Part shown: in pieces, positions 18,894 through 27,411 of the stretch | Layout of the letters: each line of letters begins with the position of its first letter | Position numbering within the stretch: the stretch's first letter is position 1 | Assembly (NCBI RefSeq): GCF_029961145.1 | Contig: NZ_JASBRG010000007.1 | Span: 181,897-245,896 of the forward strand | Length of the DNA stretch: 64,000 bases | DNA from: Pinibacter soli | GTDB lineage: Bacteria > Bacteroidota > Bacteroidia > Chitinophagales > Chitinophagaceae | Reading direction: 5' to 3' | The notes under the pieces: model-generated | Seen by the model: only the letters and a program-made list of their open reading frames with translations | Databases searched by the model: none | Told to the model about the DNA's origin: nothing | Program-made: the position numbers and the translations under genes

Positions 18894-18958
18894 AGACCTG
18901 ACAGGTTTTGGTGAGATGGTTGAAATATTTCGACTGCCTGGTGAAACCTGTCAGGTCT
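18894..18958. repeat. Perfect 15-bp inverted repeat
   Basis: AGACCTGACAGGTTT (18894-18908) is matched exactly by AAACCTGTCAGGTCT (18944-18958); each arm contains its own ACCTG-N-CAGGT dyad. It lies between the small hypothetical gene stop and the DUF4256 start. Confidence 0.8.
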
Positions 18959-18971
18959 TGCAGCCTATGTT

Positions 18972-19271
18972 TCATGCATCAAATTCAATGTAATAAATTA
19001 TACGTTCCACAACCTTGTCGGTGTCCATTTTTTCCGGAAGCCAATCGATGTCCTTCATCATATCCTTGATTAAAAACATCTCCATGCAATAACTAAATCC
19101 CGGGCATTTTTGATTGGTAATATCCGTTGTATTCATCTCCATTTCTTCTTCCGTCAATTCCAATAATATGACTTCTGAAGAAGGCAATAATTTGCCGTCT
19201 ATTTTTCGGGCGTACAAAACCAGATCATCATTTATTGTAGCACTATTCAGTATGGCTTCTTTTAAATTCAT
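18972..19271 (-). CDS. Small hypothetical protein
   Basis: 99 residues from ATG at 19271 (MNLKEAILNSATINDDLVLY). The frame stays open upstream to 19478, but that part translates dispersed repeats, so the shorter start is chosen. The protein is acidic with many Glu/Asp/Met residues (LELTEEEMEMNTTDITNQK) and ends IIYYIEFDA. No membrane segment or signal peptide. I do not recognise the family; the ARKIDGKLLPSSEVILLEL segment suggests a small alpha/beta immunity- or adaptor-like fold, but that is a guess. Confidence 0.6.
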   Translation of the reverse strand: MNLKEAILNSATINDDLVLYARKIDGKLLPSSEVILLELTEEEMEMNTTDITNQKCPGFSYCMEMFLIKDMMKDIDWLPEKMDTDKVVERIIYYIEFDA

Positions 19272-19289
19272 GCGCTTTTGATTTTCCCG

Positions 19290-19435
19290 AATATTACACT
19301 GCGTCATTGCCCGCCCGGATGAATCCATTCGGACAGGCGAGGTCAGCGGAGTTTGCAGATCGAAAGTAATAAATAAAGTCCCACGTTTATGAACGGCCGA
19401 AGCAATCTCTGCTGGCACACGGGGATTGCTTCGCC
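19290..19435. repeat. REP-like hairpin pair
   Basis: CGAAGCAATC (19398-19407) pairs with GATTGCTTCG (19424-19433). A second imperfect dyad lies at 19309-19340 (CCGCCCGGATGAATCC, then ATTCGGACAGGCG) next to CTGCGTCATTGC. These motifs (GATTGCTTCG, GCGTCATTGC) resemble short palindromes scattered through many genomes. Confidence 0.6.
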
Positions 19436-19486
19436 GGTGCGAAATTGACAAAGTTTCATTTCGTATTGCGGTCAACATTCTAATTC

Positions 19487-20068
19487 CTAATCTTCAAGTC
19501 CTTTACCCGCTAATATCTGTGGCATATACTTTTCAATTCTGGCTTCACGCGTTTTCGCTTGTTTGGCTTGGGAGAAGTACAACAAATATCCGCGCTGGCG
19601 GCCGGGCGTTAGGGCTTCGAATGCTTTTTTCAGCGCTGGTTTTTTGTTCAGTTGTGACTGGAACTCCTCGGGAACGGGATATTCCTTCGTCTTTTTAAGT
19701 GGCACTTTCAGTCCGGCTTTTTCTACTTCAATGGCCTCGTATACGTAGGACTTCAACGTGCGTTCCTTAATTTCTTTTATGTTGGTATAACGGATCTGAC
19801 GCTGTGCCTGCACATTTTCTGTTTGCTGTATTAGTATGCCTTCGGGATCATTCAACAATGCTCCTTTGAAAAACAACACCGCGCAGTATTCTTTAAAAGT
19901 GTGGATCAGCACAATGTTAGAGCCTTCGTACTGATAGCAAGGGCAGCCCCATTTCACTTCTTCGGTAAGGCCACAATCAAGAATAATTTTTCTCAATTTC
20001 TCTGTTTCCTTACTCCAGGCTTTGTCTTTCTCGAAGTAAAAATCAGCCTTAGGATTCATGCCGTTCAT
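19487..20068 (-). CDS. YdeI/OmdA-family protein (DUF1801 plus OmdA)
   Basis: 193 residues, cytosolic. The N-terminal half is a DUF1801/iron-sulphur-scaffold-like domain (ETEKLRKIILDCGLTEEVKW, then GCPCYQYEGSNIVLIHTFKEYCAVLFFKGALL). The C-terminal half has the OmdA marks: VPLKKTKEYPVPEEFQSQL, ALKKAFEALTPGRQRGYLLY and QAKTREARIEKYMPQILAGKG. Members are annotated as bacteriocin-protection or OmpD-associated proteins, but the molecular role is not established. It is 16 bases downstream of the DoxX gene, so the two are very likely co-transcribed. MNPKADFYFEKD three codons later is an alternative start. Confidence 0.85.
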   Translation of the reverse strand: MNGMNPKADFYFEKDKAWSKETEKLRKIILDCGLTEEVKWGCPCYQYEGSNIVLIHTFKEYCAVLFFKGALLNDPEGILIQQTENVQAQRQIRYTNIKEIKERTLKSYVYEAIEVEKAGLKVPLKKTKEYPVPEEFQSQLNKKPALKKAFEALTPGRQRGYLLYFSQAKQAKTREARIEKYMPQILAGKGLED

Positions 20069-20084
20069 GTGATGAGTTTATTAA

Positions 20085-20486
20085 TTAACTAACAACTACC
20101 GCTACAGGTTTTCTATCCGCCGGACGGAAATACCACGATACCGCAGTGAGCACTAAAAGCAATATTACCGGAAAAATGGCTCCGGCAGAAGTATCACCCG
20201 CTGCGATATGCGAAAATAATGCGCCTGACATTATAAAGAAAAAACCTGCATAGGCCCATTCTTTCAGGATCGGAAATTTAGGAATCAGCACAACGATCGC
20301 GCCAACGATTTTCAGAACACCCAGCAGCGTCAGCATATAAGCAGGGAAACCTAAAGTGTTCACAACACTGTCGTAGCCTCCGGCTCCGGTTTTTGTTTTC
20401 ATTAATTGTACAAGTCCGGTAGAGATCATTCCCAAAGCCAACCAGGCGGTGGAGATCCAGTAGATGATTTTTTGTGTTTTTGTCAT
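20085..20486 (-). CDS. DoxX-like membrane protein
   Basis: 133 residues with four hydrophobic segments: about 8-26 (IIYWISTAWLALGMISTGLV), 47-67 (GFPAYMLTLLGVLKIVGAIV), 75-93 (WAYAGFFFIMSGALFSHIA) and 100-120 (IFPVILLLVLTAVSWYF). It belongs to the DoxX/DUF4345-like group of small inner-membrane proteins, often placed near SRPBCC proteins and ArsR regulators as here. The physiological role of this subgroup is unclear. Distinct from the second DoxX protein in the window (46721-47128). Confidence 0.85.
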   Translation of the reverse strand: MTKTQKIIYWISTAWLALGMISTGLVQLMKTKTGAGGYDSVVNTLGFPAYMLTLLGVLKIVGAIVVLIPKFPILKEWAYAGFFFIMSGALFSHIAAGDTSAGAIFPVILLLVLTAVSWYFRPADRKPVAVVVS

Positions 20487-20502
20487 GATGTTGATTTTTG
20501 TT

Positions 20503-20704
20503 GCACACGGATGACACGGATTAGACGGATTTACACGGATCTTTTTTGAAATTGCTCTAAAAATGTAGCAGACCTTATTGGCTAATGGTATACTCTGGGT
20601 GTCAGGCTGAGCTTGTCGAAGCCTTGCTACACTCTAATCCGTTATCACTTAAAAAGCCACTAACAAATCCGTGCAAATCCGTCAAATCAGTGTCATCCGT
20701 GTGC
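20503..20704. repeat. Family C inverted repeat, DoxX/AHSA1 gap
   Basis: Left arm 20503-20545 (CACACGGATGACACGGATTA and onward) and right arm 20662-20704 (AATCCGTGCAAATCCGTCAA and onward) are near-perfect reverse complements. The centre holds a second dyad-like GAGCTTGTCGAAGCCTTGC stretch. The right arm ends 9 bases from the AHSA1 stop. Confidence 0.85.
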
Positions 20705-20713
20705 TATTGATTT

Positions 20714-21190
20714 TTAAATAGGTTGTTTCATTTTGCTTACAACTTCTTCAAGGCGGTTGTGCGCCATGTTGATACCGCCGACGAACGGAAGTTTCATTAC
20801 CTGGTCGCGCTGGGCGACAGTTTCGTAAATGACATGCATATTGAGGCGACTGGAATTGTCGGTGAGTTTTTCAAATTCGTAGACCTCGAGCTGCACACCG
20901 AAAGGAGTGTTCTCCATTTCAAATGTCCGGGTGATCTTTTTCTCCGGAACCAATTCGTGAATCACACCGCTGGCGCTGAAGACAACATTTCCTTTGGGAT
21001 CGCTGGTCTGGTACTGCCAGCTACCATGTTTCTTACTTTCCAGTTTCAGCACTTTGGTGCCCATCCATTGTTCCACAATTTCCGGTTCAACATATGCCTT
21101 AAAGAGCAATTCAACCGGCAATTCAAAATCTCTTGTAATGACTACATCGTGTTTGCCTTCTTCGGCAGTGACTTTTGTTTTTCGTTCCAT
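20714..21190 (-). CDS. AHSA1/SRPBCC-domain protein
   Basis: 158 residues, a single START-like hydrophobic-pocket domain of the Aha1 C-terminal type: HDVVITRDFELPVELLFKAY, then VEPEIVEQWMGTKVLKLESKK, SWQYQTSDPKGNVVFSASGVIHELVPEKKITRTFEME and the final helix AQRDQVMKLPFVGGINMAHNRLEEVV (quoted by blocks). Such proteins bind small hydrophobic ligands; no enzyme activity can be read from sequence. It is the gene immediately downstream of ArsR, an arrangement frequently seen in Bacteroidota and actinobacteria, and is presumably controlled by it. Confidence 0.88.
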   Translation of the reverse strand: MERKTKVTAEEGKHDVVITRDFELPVELLFKAYVEPEIVEQWMGTKVLKLESKKHGSWQYQTSDPKGNVVFSASGVIHELVPEKKITRTFEMENTPFGVQLEVYEFEKLTDNSSRLNMHVIYETVAQRDQVMKLPFVGGINMAHNRLEEVVSKMKQPI

Positions 21191-21239
21191 AGTTTTAGTG
21201 TAAAATGGTTTTTAAATTTCGAACAAGTTTATGGTGCTT

Positions 21240-21370
21240 TAATGACTGAATAGACTGAATAACTGAATAAACTGAAGGGTTGAGTATTTGAAATACCGAA
21301 TAACTGCTGCCATAATGCAATGTTGACCTTCAAGTTCAGTCTATTCAGTTATTCAGTTTATTCAGTCATT
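21240..21370. repeat. Family D inverted repeat; contains the ArsR stop
   Basis: Left arm 21242-21278 and right arm 21333-21370 are built of ACTGAATA units with one A/G-type spacer change mirrored between the arms. The ArsR stop codon TGA (21366-21368) is part of the terminal ATGACTGAAT unit. Confidence 0.88.
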
Positions 21371-21689
21371 CCTTTGGCTTGTAAGCTTTCATAATCTCCT
21401 CCAGCTTATCAAATCGCTCATCCCACATCTTGCGGAATGGTTCGATAAAGTCGTCAACTTCTTTCATTTTTTGGACGTTTATATGGTAATGAATTTCCCG
21501 GCCATTTTGTTCCTGGCGAAGCAATTCGCATTCGGTTAGAATGGCAAGGTGTTTAGAAACGGTCGGCCGGGCAGTATCGAAATTGGCAGCAATGGCACCG
21601 GCGGTCATGGATTGCGAAGCCACGTGAACGAGGATGGCCCGTCGCGTGGGATCAGCTATAGCTTGAAAGACATCTCTACGTAAATTCAT
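21366..21689 (-). CDS. ArsR-family transcriptional repressor
   Basis: 107 residues, winged helix: [20 protein letters not shown], recognition region [20 protein letters not shown], wing [18 protein letters not shown], and a C-terminal dimer helix ending MKAYKPKE. No cysteine or histidine pair typical of metal sensors is present, so a non-metal signal is likely; members next to SRPBCC genes form their own subgroup. It heads the AHSA1-DoxX-YdeI run. The operator-like dyads just upstream of its start imply autorepression. Its final codon and stop are contributed by a family D repeat unit. Confidence 0.9.
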   Translation of the reverse strand: MNLRRDVFQAIADPTRRAILVHVASQSMTAGAIAANFDTARPTVSKHLAILTECELLRQEQNGREIHYHINVQKMKEVDDFIEPFRKMWDERFDKLEEIMKAYKPKE

Positions 21690-21692
21690 TGC

Positions 21693-21740
21693 GTAGCTAT
21701 TTGGCTACAAATATATATGTAGCTATTTGACTACGCAAGT
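21693..21740 (-). promoter_or_regulatory. ArsR promoter with two overlapping operators
   Basis: Two dyads of the form GTAGCTATTTGRCTAC lie at 21693-21708 and 21719-21734, 26 bp centre to centre. Read on the minus strand, a -7 box TATATTTG (21715-21708, fits TAnnTTTG) lies between them and a -33 element ACTTG (21740-21736) lies about 20 bases upstream. The proximal dyad would cover the transcription start and the distal one the -33 box. The ATG is only 4 bases from the proximal dyad, so the leader is very short. Confidence 0.7.
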
Positions 21741-22583
21741 TTTTGAGAGATTTTTTTTGGAGAGAGGGCACACGGATGACACGGATCGGACGGATTTGCA
21801 CGGATTATTGTTTGAGGGAATAACTTGATCAGTGACCACTTTAGGACTTGTCTTTTAGTTAAACAACACTAAATTTTAATGAAACAAACACTCATAACTT
21901 ATTTAAAATAAGCGAATTAATGACACTATCTTAAAGATTGGTTTAAAATAAGAGCAAAACGTCATAACCTATTGATTAGTATATATTTTAAAAACAAAAC
22001 CTAGCATAGAAGCCGTTATTTAGCTTCAGCCAACGGTTCCAGGGAACGATAAATCTTCAAGTTAATATTCTCATACAATGGGTGCTGAAAGCAGCCAGAA
22101 TAACCCGCAAGCCAACGCACAGATTTTATCTCAAACAATAGCTTAATGATGAACTGAATGAGCCAGGAAATCCACAAGTTTCCCGTAGCTCGGCATAAAA
22201 ATATCAAGCCGAATTCAGGGTAGTCCGGTAAATTTTCATCGGATGGTTCGTGTGGCCTTCAAACCAGCCATTCCAATGTATGGCAATCCTGTATTGGATT
22301 TGACCAGATTCAACCTCAATCCAGCGCAGTTTTTCATCAGCTTATTTTGTCTTATAATTTATATTATGTTAAATAGAGTCATGGCGATTTTATAGTGATT
22401 CTATACCCCACCACATTTATTAACAGCCTTCTAACACGTCAATTTGTAATTGATTGTAATATTCTGGAAATAGAAAAGCCACTGGAAATTCAAATACCGG
22501 TCTCCTATAATTTGTTGAAGATTTACCTGACCTTCTGCCTTGACATTCATTAAAGCGGATGACTTCTGTCTTATCAATAAAAG
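21741..22583. other. 840-base gap, mostly featureless
   Basis: Contains one unpaired family C arm (21767-21806), an AT-rich stretch with the palindrome CTTATTTAAAATAAG (21898-21912) and a second TTTAAAATAAG near 21943, a possible gene remnant (22016-22340, listed separately), and otherwise nothing I can name. Confidence 0.5.
22016..22340 (-). pseudogene. Possible decayed gene, unknown family
   Basis: On the minus strand one frame reads DEKLRWIEVESGQIQYRIAI and HWNGWFEGHTNHPMKIYRTT before a stop. A neighbouring frame then continues DYPEFGLIFLCRATGNLWIS and ends RSLEPLAEAK, stop at 22016. Both pieces have protein-like composition and join with a frame change near 22215. No start codon with good context and no recognised family. 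It may be chance; treat as weak. Confidence 0.25.
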
Positions 22584-22612
22584 AAAACCGGTGGAACAAC
22601 TCCGCCGGTTTT
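22584..22612 (-). terminator. Terminator after the TonB_C gene
   Basis: AAAACCGGTGGA pairs with TCCGCCGGTTTT around a 5-base loop; on the minus strand it is followed by CTTTTATT. It stands about 30 bases after the stop of the TonB_C gene. Confidence 0.8.
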
Positions 22613-22643
22613 ATCGCTTAAACTGCCTTGTCGATTAAAATAT

Positions 22644-23057
22644 TTACTTGTCTTCCACAATCTTAAACGTTATTGGCTGCTTTTTATACGATTTCAGCTT
22701 TACACTCTTTACGATTGCCGGCTTCCATTTCGGACTGTTTCTAATAACGTCCATGGCAGCGTCCTGCAGTAATTTAGGGCCGCTAATTGCTTGTATATCA
22801 TAAATTGATCCGTCTTTATCTACAATAAATTGTACGACAACCGTTCCGTCAACTCTTTTGCGGACCGCTTTGTCTGGATAAACAAGATTGTGAGCGAGAA
22901 ACTTGTTCCAGGCAGGAACTCCTCCTGGAAATGACGACTCAACTGTGTCGGGTTGGGTAGCTTTCGCGTCCATCGAATCGGCGAAAATGGCCTGCTGCGC
23001 ATGTGCGGACGCCGATGCAAAAAATACCACAGCAAGGGCGATAAGGATTCTTTTCAT
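22644..23057 (-). CDS. Periplasmic TonB C-terminal domain protein
   Basis: 137 residues. Cleavable signal peptide MKRILIALAVVFFASASAHA, then a short linker and one TonB_C domain (about 50-133): FPGGVPAWNKFLAHNLVYPD, GTVVVQFIVDKDGSIYDIQ, AMDVIRNSPKWKPAIV. It lacks the membrane anchor and proline-rich segment of an energy-transducing TonB, so it is more likely a small periplasmic relative than a working TonB. Such short proteins are common in Bacteroidota. It lies downstream of gyrA and the TPR gene but is separated from them by a terminator. Confidence 0.85.
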   Translation of the reverse strand: MKRILIALAVVFFASASAHAQQAIFADSMDAKATQPDTVESSFPGGVPAWNKFLAHNLVYPDKAVRKRVDGTVVVQFIVDKDGSIYDIQAISGPKLLQDAAMDVIRNSPKWKPAIVKSVKLKSYKKQPITFKIVEDK

Positions 23058-23118
23058 TCGGTAGTTTTTGATTGATTAATTGTAAATGACAAATAGTGAA
23101 TACCGTGCAAAATAAAAA

Positions 23119-23142
23119 AACCGGCAGAATTATCTGCCGGTT
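23119..23142 (-). terminator. Terminator after the TPR gene
   Basis: AACCGGCAGA/TCTGCCGGTT stem with loop ATTA; on the minus strand it is followed by TTTTTATTTTG. A strong intrinsic terminator 29 bases after the stop. Confidence 0.88.
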
Positions 23143-23170
23143 CTATATACTTTAAGTTTACTTGCCACTT

Positions 23171-24451
23171 CTAGTGTTGCTTATCCACGTTGTTAAACTT
23201 GTCTTCGTAAACTTTCATTTTGTCTTTGTTACCTTTTTGGTCGTAGATGGTAACCAACAGATCAAGCGCATCTTTCAACGCTGATTTGTCGTCCATTTTC
23301 AATTTACCCTGGCTACCAAGGATCTGGTCAACTTTCTCAAAGTAAGGAACTGCCTCATCGAATTTTTTATTCATTTCATCTCTGATAGCTGCCTTTTGTT
23401 TGATTTGATCCGGAGTCAATTTACCTGCTGCACCTGGTTTAATTGCTTTTGCTTTCGCGTTCAGGTCAACACCCTGGTTGTAGCTGATTTGTCCCAATAC
23501 AAGGTTTGGCTGTGCGTAGTTAGGCTTAATTTCCAGTACTTTTTTGAAGTTTTCCTGTGCTTCTTTGATCAACTCGTCTGAGTTAGCCGGACGAGCTGCA
23601 GCGTCTGCTTTATATGCTTCCTGGTAAAGTTCAACCGCATAGTTGAATCTGTAAACAGAACTATCAGGATATTTAGCGATCATTTCTTTGTACTTGTTGA
23701 ACAAAGCCTGTTTGTCGCCTTTTTCACGCAGGTAGTCTAACTCGTAGCTTTCCCAGAAACCATCGGCAGGATAAACTTCTTTACCCAAACCAAGGTTTTT
23801 CTTCATGTTTACGTCATCTTTCTTATCAGCGTAATATACAACCAGCCATTTGTAGATCTGGTCCATACCTTCACCATGCACTTTTGCATTAGCCAATTTT
23901 GCATAGTAATTAGCAGCGTCATCTTTCAGGTTTGCTTTTTCTGCAGAGATACCGGCGTACAGAACTACGTTTGTATCCAGGGAAACAGTACTCCATTTGT
24001 TGTCGAACATATAAGCGCCAGCTTCCAAACATTTTTGGAAGTTAGGATATGCATCTTTGTAATCTCCTCTGTTGTAAGCCGCCGCGCCAGATTTGAAATA
24101 ACCCTGGTAAATATCCATTACCGGCTTGTAATTGTCGATCTGCAATTGCAGGTATTGCTTTTTTTCGTCCATTGAAACGTATTTTTTCAATGCGTCGAAA
24201 GCGTCTACACGTGCAGTTGGATATTTTGAAGAAATGGAAGAATCAGCAGCAAGGCCATTGTAAATTTTAGCTTTTGTGTACCATGCATCCTGCTCTTTCG
24301 CGTTCTTTTCTACAGCAAGGTATTGATCGATCTGAGTCTTTGCGTCTTCATACTTTTTATTCTTTTCCAGATCCTTGATCTTGTCAAGCTTTTGGGCAAA
24401 TGAGCCAACTCCTACGGCAAGTAGCAATAGAGAAAAAACTGCTTTTTTCAT
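23171..24451 (-). CDS. Periplasmic tetratricopeptide-repeat protein
   Basis: 426 residues. Signal peptide MKKAVFSLLLLAVGVGSFAQ. Lys-rich helical repeats follow: EKNKKYEDAKTQIDQYLAVE, KSGAAAYNRGDYKDAYPNFQ (a clear TPR), FKKVLEIKPNYAQPNLVLGQ (another) and YDQKGNKDKMKVYEDKFNNV at the end. TPR proteins are scaffolds; no partner can be read from sequence. It starts 27 bases after the gyrA stop and ends at a strong terminator, so gyrA and this gene form one transcription unit, a linkage also met in other Chitinophagaceae as far as I recall. Confidence 0.85.
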   Translation of the reverse strand: MKKAVFSLLLLAVGVGSFAQKLDKIKDLEKNKKYEDAKTQIDQYLAVEKNAKEQDAWYTKAKIYNGLAADSSISSKYPTARVDAFDALKKYVSMDEKKQYLQLQIDNYKPVMDIYQGYFKSGAAAYNRGDYKDAYPNFQKCLEAGAYMFDNKWSTVSLDTNVVLYAGISAEKANLKDDAANYYAKLANAKVHGEGMDQIYKWLVVYYADKKDDVNMKKNLGLGKEVYPADGFWESYELDYLREKGDKQALFNKYKEMIAKYPDSSVYRFNYAVELYQEAYKADAAARPANSDELIKEAQENFKKVLEIKPNYAQPNLVLGQISYNQGVDLNAKAKAIKPGAAGKLTPDQIKQKAAIRDEMNKKFDEAVPYFEKVDQILGSQGKLKMDDKSALKDALDLLVTIYDQKGNKDKMKVYEDKFNNVDKQH

Positions 24452-24478
24452 TTTTTTGAATTTGAAATGTAAGGATTT

Positions 24479-27115
24479 TTATAGCGTATCATTATTTGTT
24501 TCTTCGGTACCATTTTCATCTTCCAGAGAACCGTTTTCTTCTTGTGCACTATTTTCATTGATCACAGTGTCAACTCCATCGCCGGTTGTAATGCCTTCTT
24601 CAGCATTTTCCACAACTTTCTCTTCTTCGTGTTCGTCCAGTTTGGTGATCGCTGCAATTTCGTCGCCGTCATCCAGCCTTATCAGTTTCACACCCTGGGT
24701 TGCACGTCCCGCTTCGCGGATATCGCCTATGGCTGTACGAATGGTCAAACCAGATTTACAAGTGATCATCAGATCTTCTTTCTCAGTTACTTCCAAAATA
24801 CCTACCAGCGGACCGGTTTTATCGGTAACGGAAATGGTTTTTACACCTTTACCGCCTCTGTTGGTAATTCTGTATTCGTCGATCGGTGTTCTTTTACCGA
24901 AGCCTTTTCCACTTACTACCAACACGGTTTTTGATTGATCCTCCTTATTAACACATATCATACCAATTACCTCGTCGGTTTCATCATCTACCTCAATTCC
25001 TGCAACACCGATGGCACCACGACCTGTTGGACGAACTTTTTCTTCAGGGAAACGGATCGCACGGCCACTTTTCACAGCCATCATGATCTCGCAATTTCCG
25101 TCGGTCAGTTTCGCATACAATAATTCATCGCCTTCAACAATGGTAATTGCGTTTACACCACTTGTTCTCGGACGGCTGAAATCTTCCAGGCTCGTTTTCT
25201 TAATAATACCTCTTTTTGTACAAAGGATAATATAATGTTGACTAACAAAATCCTTGTCGCCAAGGTTCTGAATATCAAGGATCGTTCTGATCTTGTCATC
25301 CGGCGGAATTTGCATCAGGTTCTGGATCGCACGCCCCTTGCTGTTCTTCTCGCCTTCAGGAATTTCATAGACTTTCATCCAGTAGCAACGTCCCTTTTCT
25401 GTAAAGAACAACATGGTGTGGTGAGTAGATGCCACAAACAGGTGCTCTATGTAGTCTTCGTCACGGGTTTTTCCACCCAAAGCACCGCGGCCACCGCGTC
25501 TTTGCTGGCGATATTCGCTTGCAGATGTACGTTTGATATAACCAAGGTGGGAAATGGTGATTACCACGTCTTCCTCTTCAATAAAGTCAAGAACGTTTAC
25601 TTCGTCAGCCAGGTAAGTGATCTCTGTTTTACGCTCATCACCAAATCTTGCTTTTACTTCTTCCAGTTCTTTTGTGATCACTTCAAATCTTCTGCCTTCG
25701 TTGGCCAAAAGTTCTTTTAAGTCGGCAATAAGGCGCATAATCGCAGCATGTTCTTCGCGGATCTTGTCAATTTCCATTCCGGTTAAACGCTGCAAACGCA
25801 GTTCCAGAACGGCTTTTGCCTGAATCTCAGTCATTCCAAAATTCGTCATCAAACCTTCTCTCGCAATATCCGGTGTGGTAGAGTTACGGATCAACGCGAT
25901 CACTTCATCCAGGTGATCCAGCGCTATCATATAACCTTCTAATATATGGGCCTTTTTCTCAGCTTCTCTTAATTCAAATTGTGTGCGGCGAACAACTACT
26001 TCGTGACGGAAATCCACAAACTCTGCCACCATTTCGCGAACGCCAAGGGTTTTAGGTTTCCCTTTTACCAGCGCCACATTATTGATACCAAATGAAGTTT
26101 GCAGCTCGGTGAATTTGTACAATTGGTTGATCACGATATTCGCAACGGCATCTCTTTTCAGATCTACCACGATACGCGTACCTTCTTTTTTGTTGGATTC
26201 GTTGTTTACGTGAGCGATGCCTTCGATTGTTTTAGCAACCACGAGCTGACCGATCTTATCGCAAAGAGCATCACGGTTAACCTGGTAAGGCACTTCGGTA
26301 ATGATAAGCGTTTCTCGTCCGCTTGGTTTGGTTTCCACGTGCACGCGGCCACGAAGAACGACTCTTCCGCGGCCAGTCATCAAACCTTGCTTCACGCCTT
26401 CCATTCCCCAGATGATACCACCTGTCGGGAAATCCGGTGCTTTAATAATATTGCACATTTCTTCCGCTGTAATGGAGCGGTTTTGAATATAGGCGAAACA
26501 TCCGTCGATAACTTCGGTAAGGTTGTGCGGCAAAATATTCGTTGCCATACCTACCGCGATACCGGTGGAACCGTTTATAAGCAATTGAGGAATACGTGTA
26601 GGTAAAACGGTTGGCTCTTTTAGGGAGTCGTCAAAGTTCAATTGGAAATCAACCGTGTCTTTTTCGATGTCGTCCAGCATAGCTTCCGCCATACGGTGCA
26701 TACGAACCTCCGTATAACGCATAGCCGCCGGTCCGTCGCCATCCTGGCTACCAAAGTTACCCTGACCGTCCACCAGTGTGTAACGCATGCTCCACTCCTG
26801 CGCCATACGTACCATGGTATCATATACAGATTTATCACCATGTGGGTGATATTTACCCAACACCTCACCCACAATACGGGCAGATTTTTTATAAGGTTTG
26901 TTGTAACTGTTTCCCAGCTCATTCATTGCATACAGCACCCTTCTGTGAACAGGCTTAAAACCGTCCCGTACATCTGGCAAGGCACGTCCTACAATAACCG
27001 ACATCGAATAATCGATGTAGGCGGACTTCATTTCTTCTTCAATATTTATGGGCTGAATACGGTTCTGGTCGTTCGTTTGAGATGGTAATTGGTTATCTTC
27101 CATACTTTTTTCCAA
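24479..27115 (-). CDS. gyrA: DNA gyrase subunit A
   Basis: 878 residues; catalytic subunit that breaks and rejoins DNA during negative supercoiling. N-terminal winged-helix/tower core with RALPDVRDGFKPVHRRVLYA, catalytic Tyr134 in AAMRYTEVRM, then the coiled-coil gate and a six-blade C-terminal wrapping domain with the GyrA-box QQRRGGRG, which separates it from ParC. The tail is strongly acidic (Glu/Asp-rich, residues about 830-878). The quinolone-binding loop reads HPHGDKSVYD: the position equal to E. coli Ser83 is Lys95, while the Asp87 equivalent (Asp99) is kept. MEDNQLPS at base 27103 is an alternative start. Confidence 0.97.
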   Translation of the reverse strand: MEKSMEDNQLPSQTNDQNRIQPINIEEEMKSAYIDYSMSVIVGRALPDVRDGFKPVHRRVLYAMNELGNSYNKPYKKSARIVGEVLGKYHPHGDKSVYDTMVRMAQEWSMRYTLVDGQGNFGSQDGDGPAAMRYTEVRMHRMAEAMLDDIEKDTVDFQLNFDDSLKEPTVLPTRIPQLLINGSTGIAVGMATNILPHNLTEVIDGCFAYIQNRSITAEEMCNIIKAPDFPTGGIIWGMEGVKQGLMTGRGRVVLRGRVHVETKPSGRETLIITEVPYQVNRDALCDKIGQLVVAKTIEGIAHVNNESNKKEGTRIVVDLKRDAVANIVINQLYKFTELQTSFGINNVALVKGKPKTLGVREMVAEFVDFRHEVVVRRTQFELREAEKKAHILEGYMIALDHLDEVIALIRNSTTPDIAREGLMTNFGMTEIQAKAVLELRLQRLTGMEIDKIREEHAAIMRLIADLKELLANEGRRFEVITKELEEVKARFGDERKTEITYLADEVNVLDFIEEEDVVITISHLGYIKRTSASEYRQQRRGGRGALGGKTRDEDYIEHLFVASTHHTMLFFTEKGRCYWMKVYEIPEGEKNSKGRAIQNLMQIPPDDKIRTILDIQNLGDKDFVSQHYIILCTKRGIIKKTSLEDFSRPRTSGVNAITIVEGDELLYAKLTDGNCEIMMAVKSGRAIRFPEEKVRPTGRGAIGVAGIEVDDETDEVIGMICVNKEDQSKTVLVVSGKGFGKRTPIDEYRITNRGGKGVKTISVTDKTGPLVGILEVTEKEDLMITCKSGLTIRTAIGDIREAGRATQGVKLIRLDDGDEIAAITKLDEHEEEKVVENAEEGITTGDGVDTVINENSAQEENGSLEDENGTEETNNDTL

Positions 27116-27411
27116 AAAGTAACGTTTATGTAGTTACTTATTAATTTATTATTAAAAATCTTTTAGAATAGTGGCAAATTTACCTGTTTTACCAATGAAA
27201 ACCAGTTTTATAGCGTGACTTTTTGGGGTGTTTTTTCCACTTTTTACAAAGGTTAATAACAACAAAACAATATAAAATGACATAAATCAACCCAGCGACC
27301 AAAACCTACACTAAAACCAACAAATAAATCCAATAACTAAATTATCTGGCATAAATCTTGGGAATATTAACCCACTATAACACATTGCCTTAATAATTTA
27401 AACCTAGTCAG

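Noticed and set aside
19272-19478. N-terminal extension of the small hypothetical protein
   Set aside because: The DNA holds REP-like dyads (CGAAGCAATC/GATTGCTTCG) and the translation has no protein-like pattern; the ATG at 19271 is better.
22644-23057. Energy-transducing TonB for the SusC system
   Set aside because: It has a cleavable signal peptide and no membrane anchor or proline-rich region, so it cannot be a standard TonB.
26099-26605. 168-codon open frame opposite gyrA
   Set aside because: Antisense to conserved gyrase sequence; no start context or domain.
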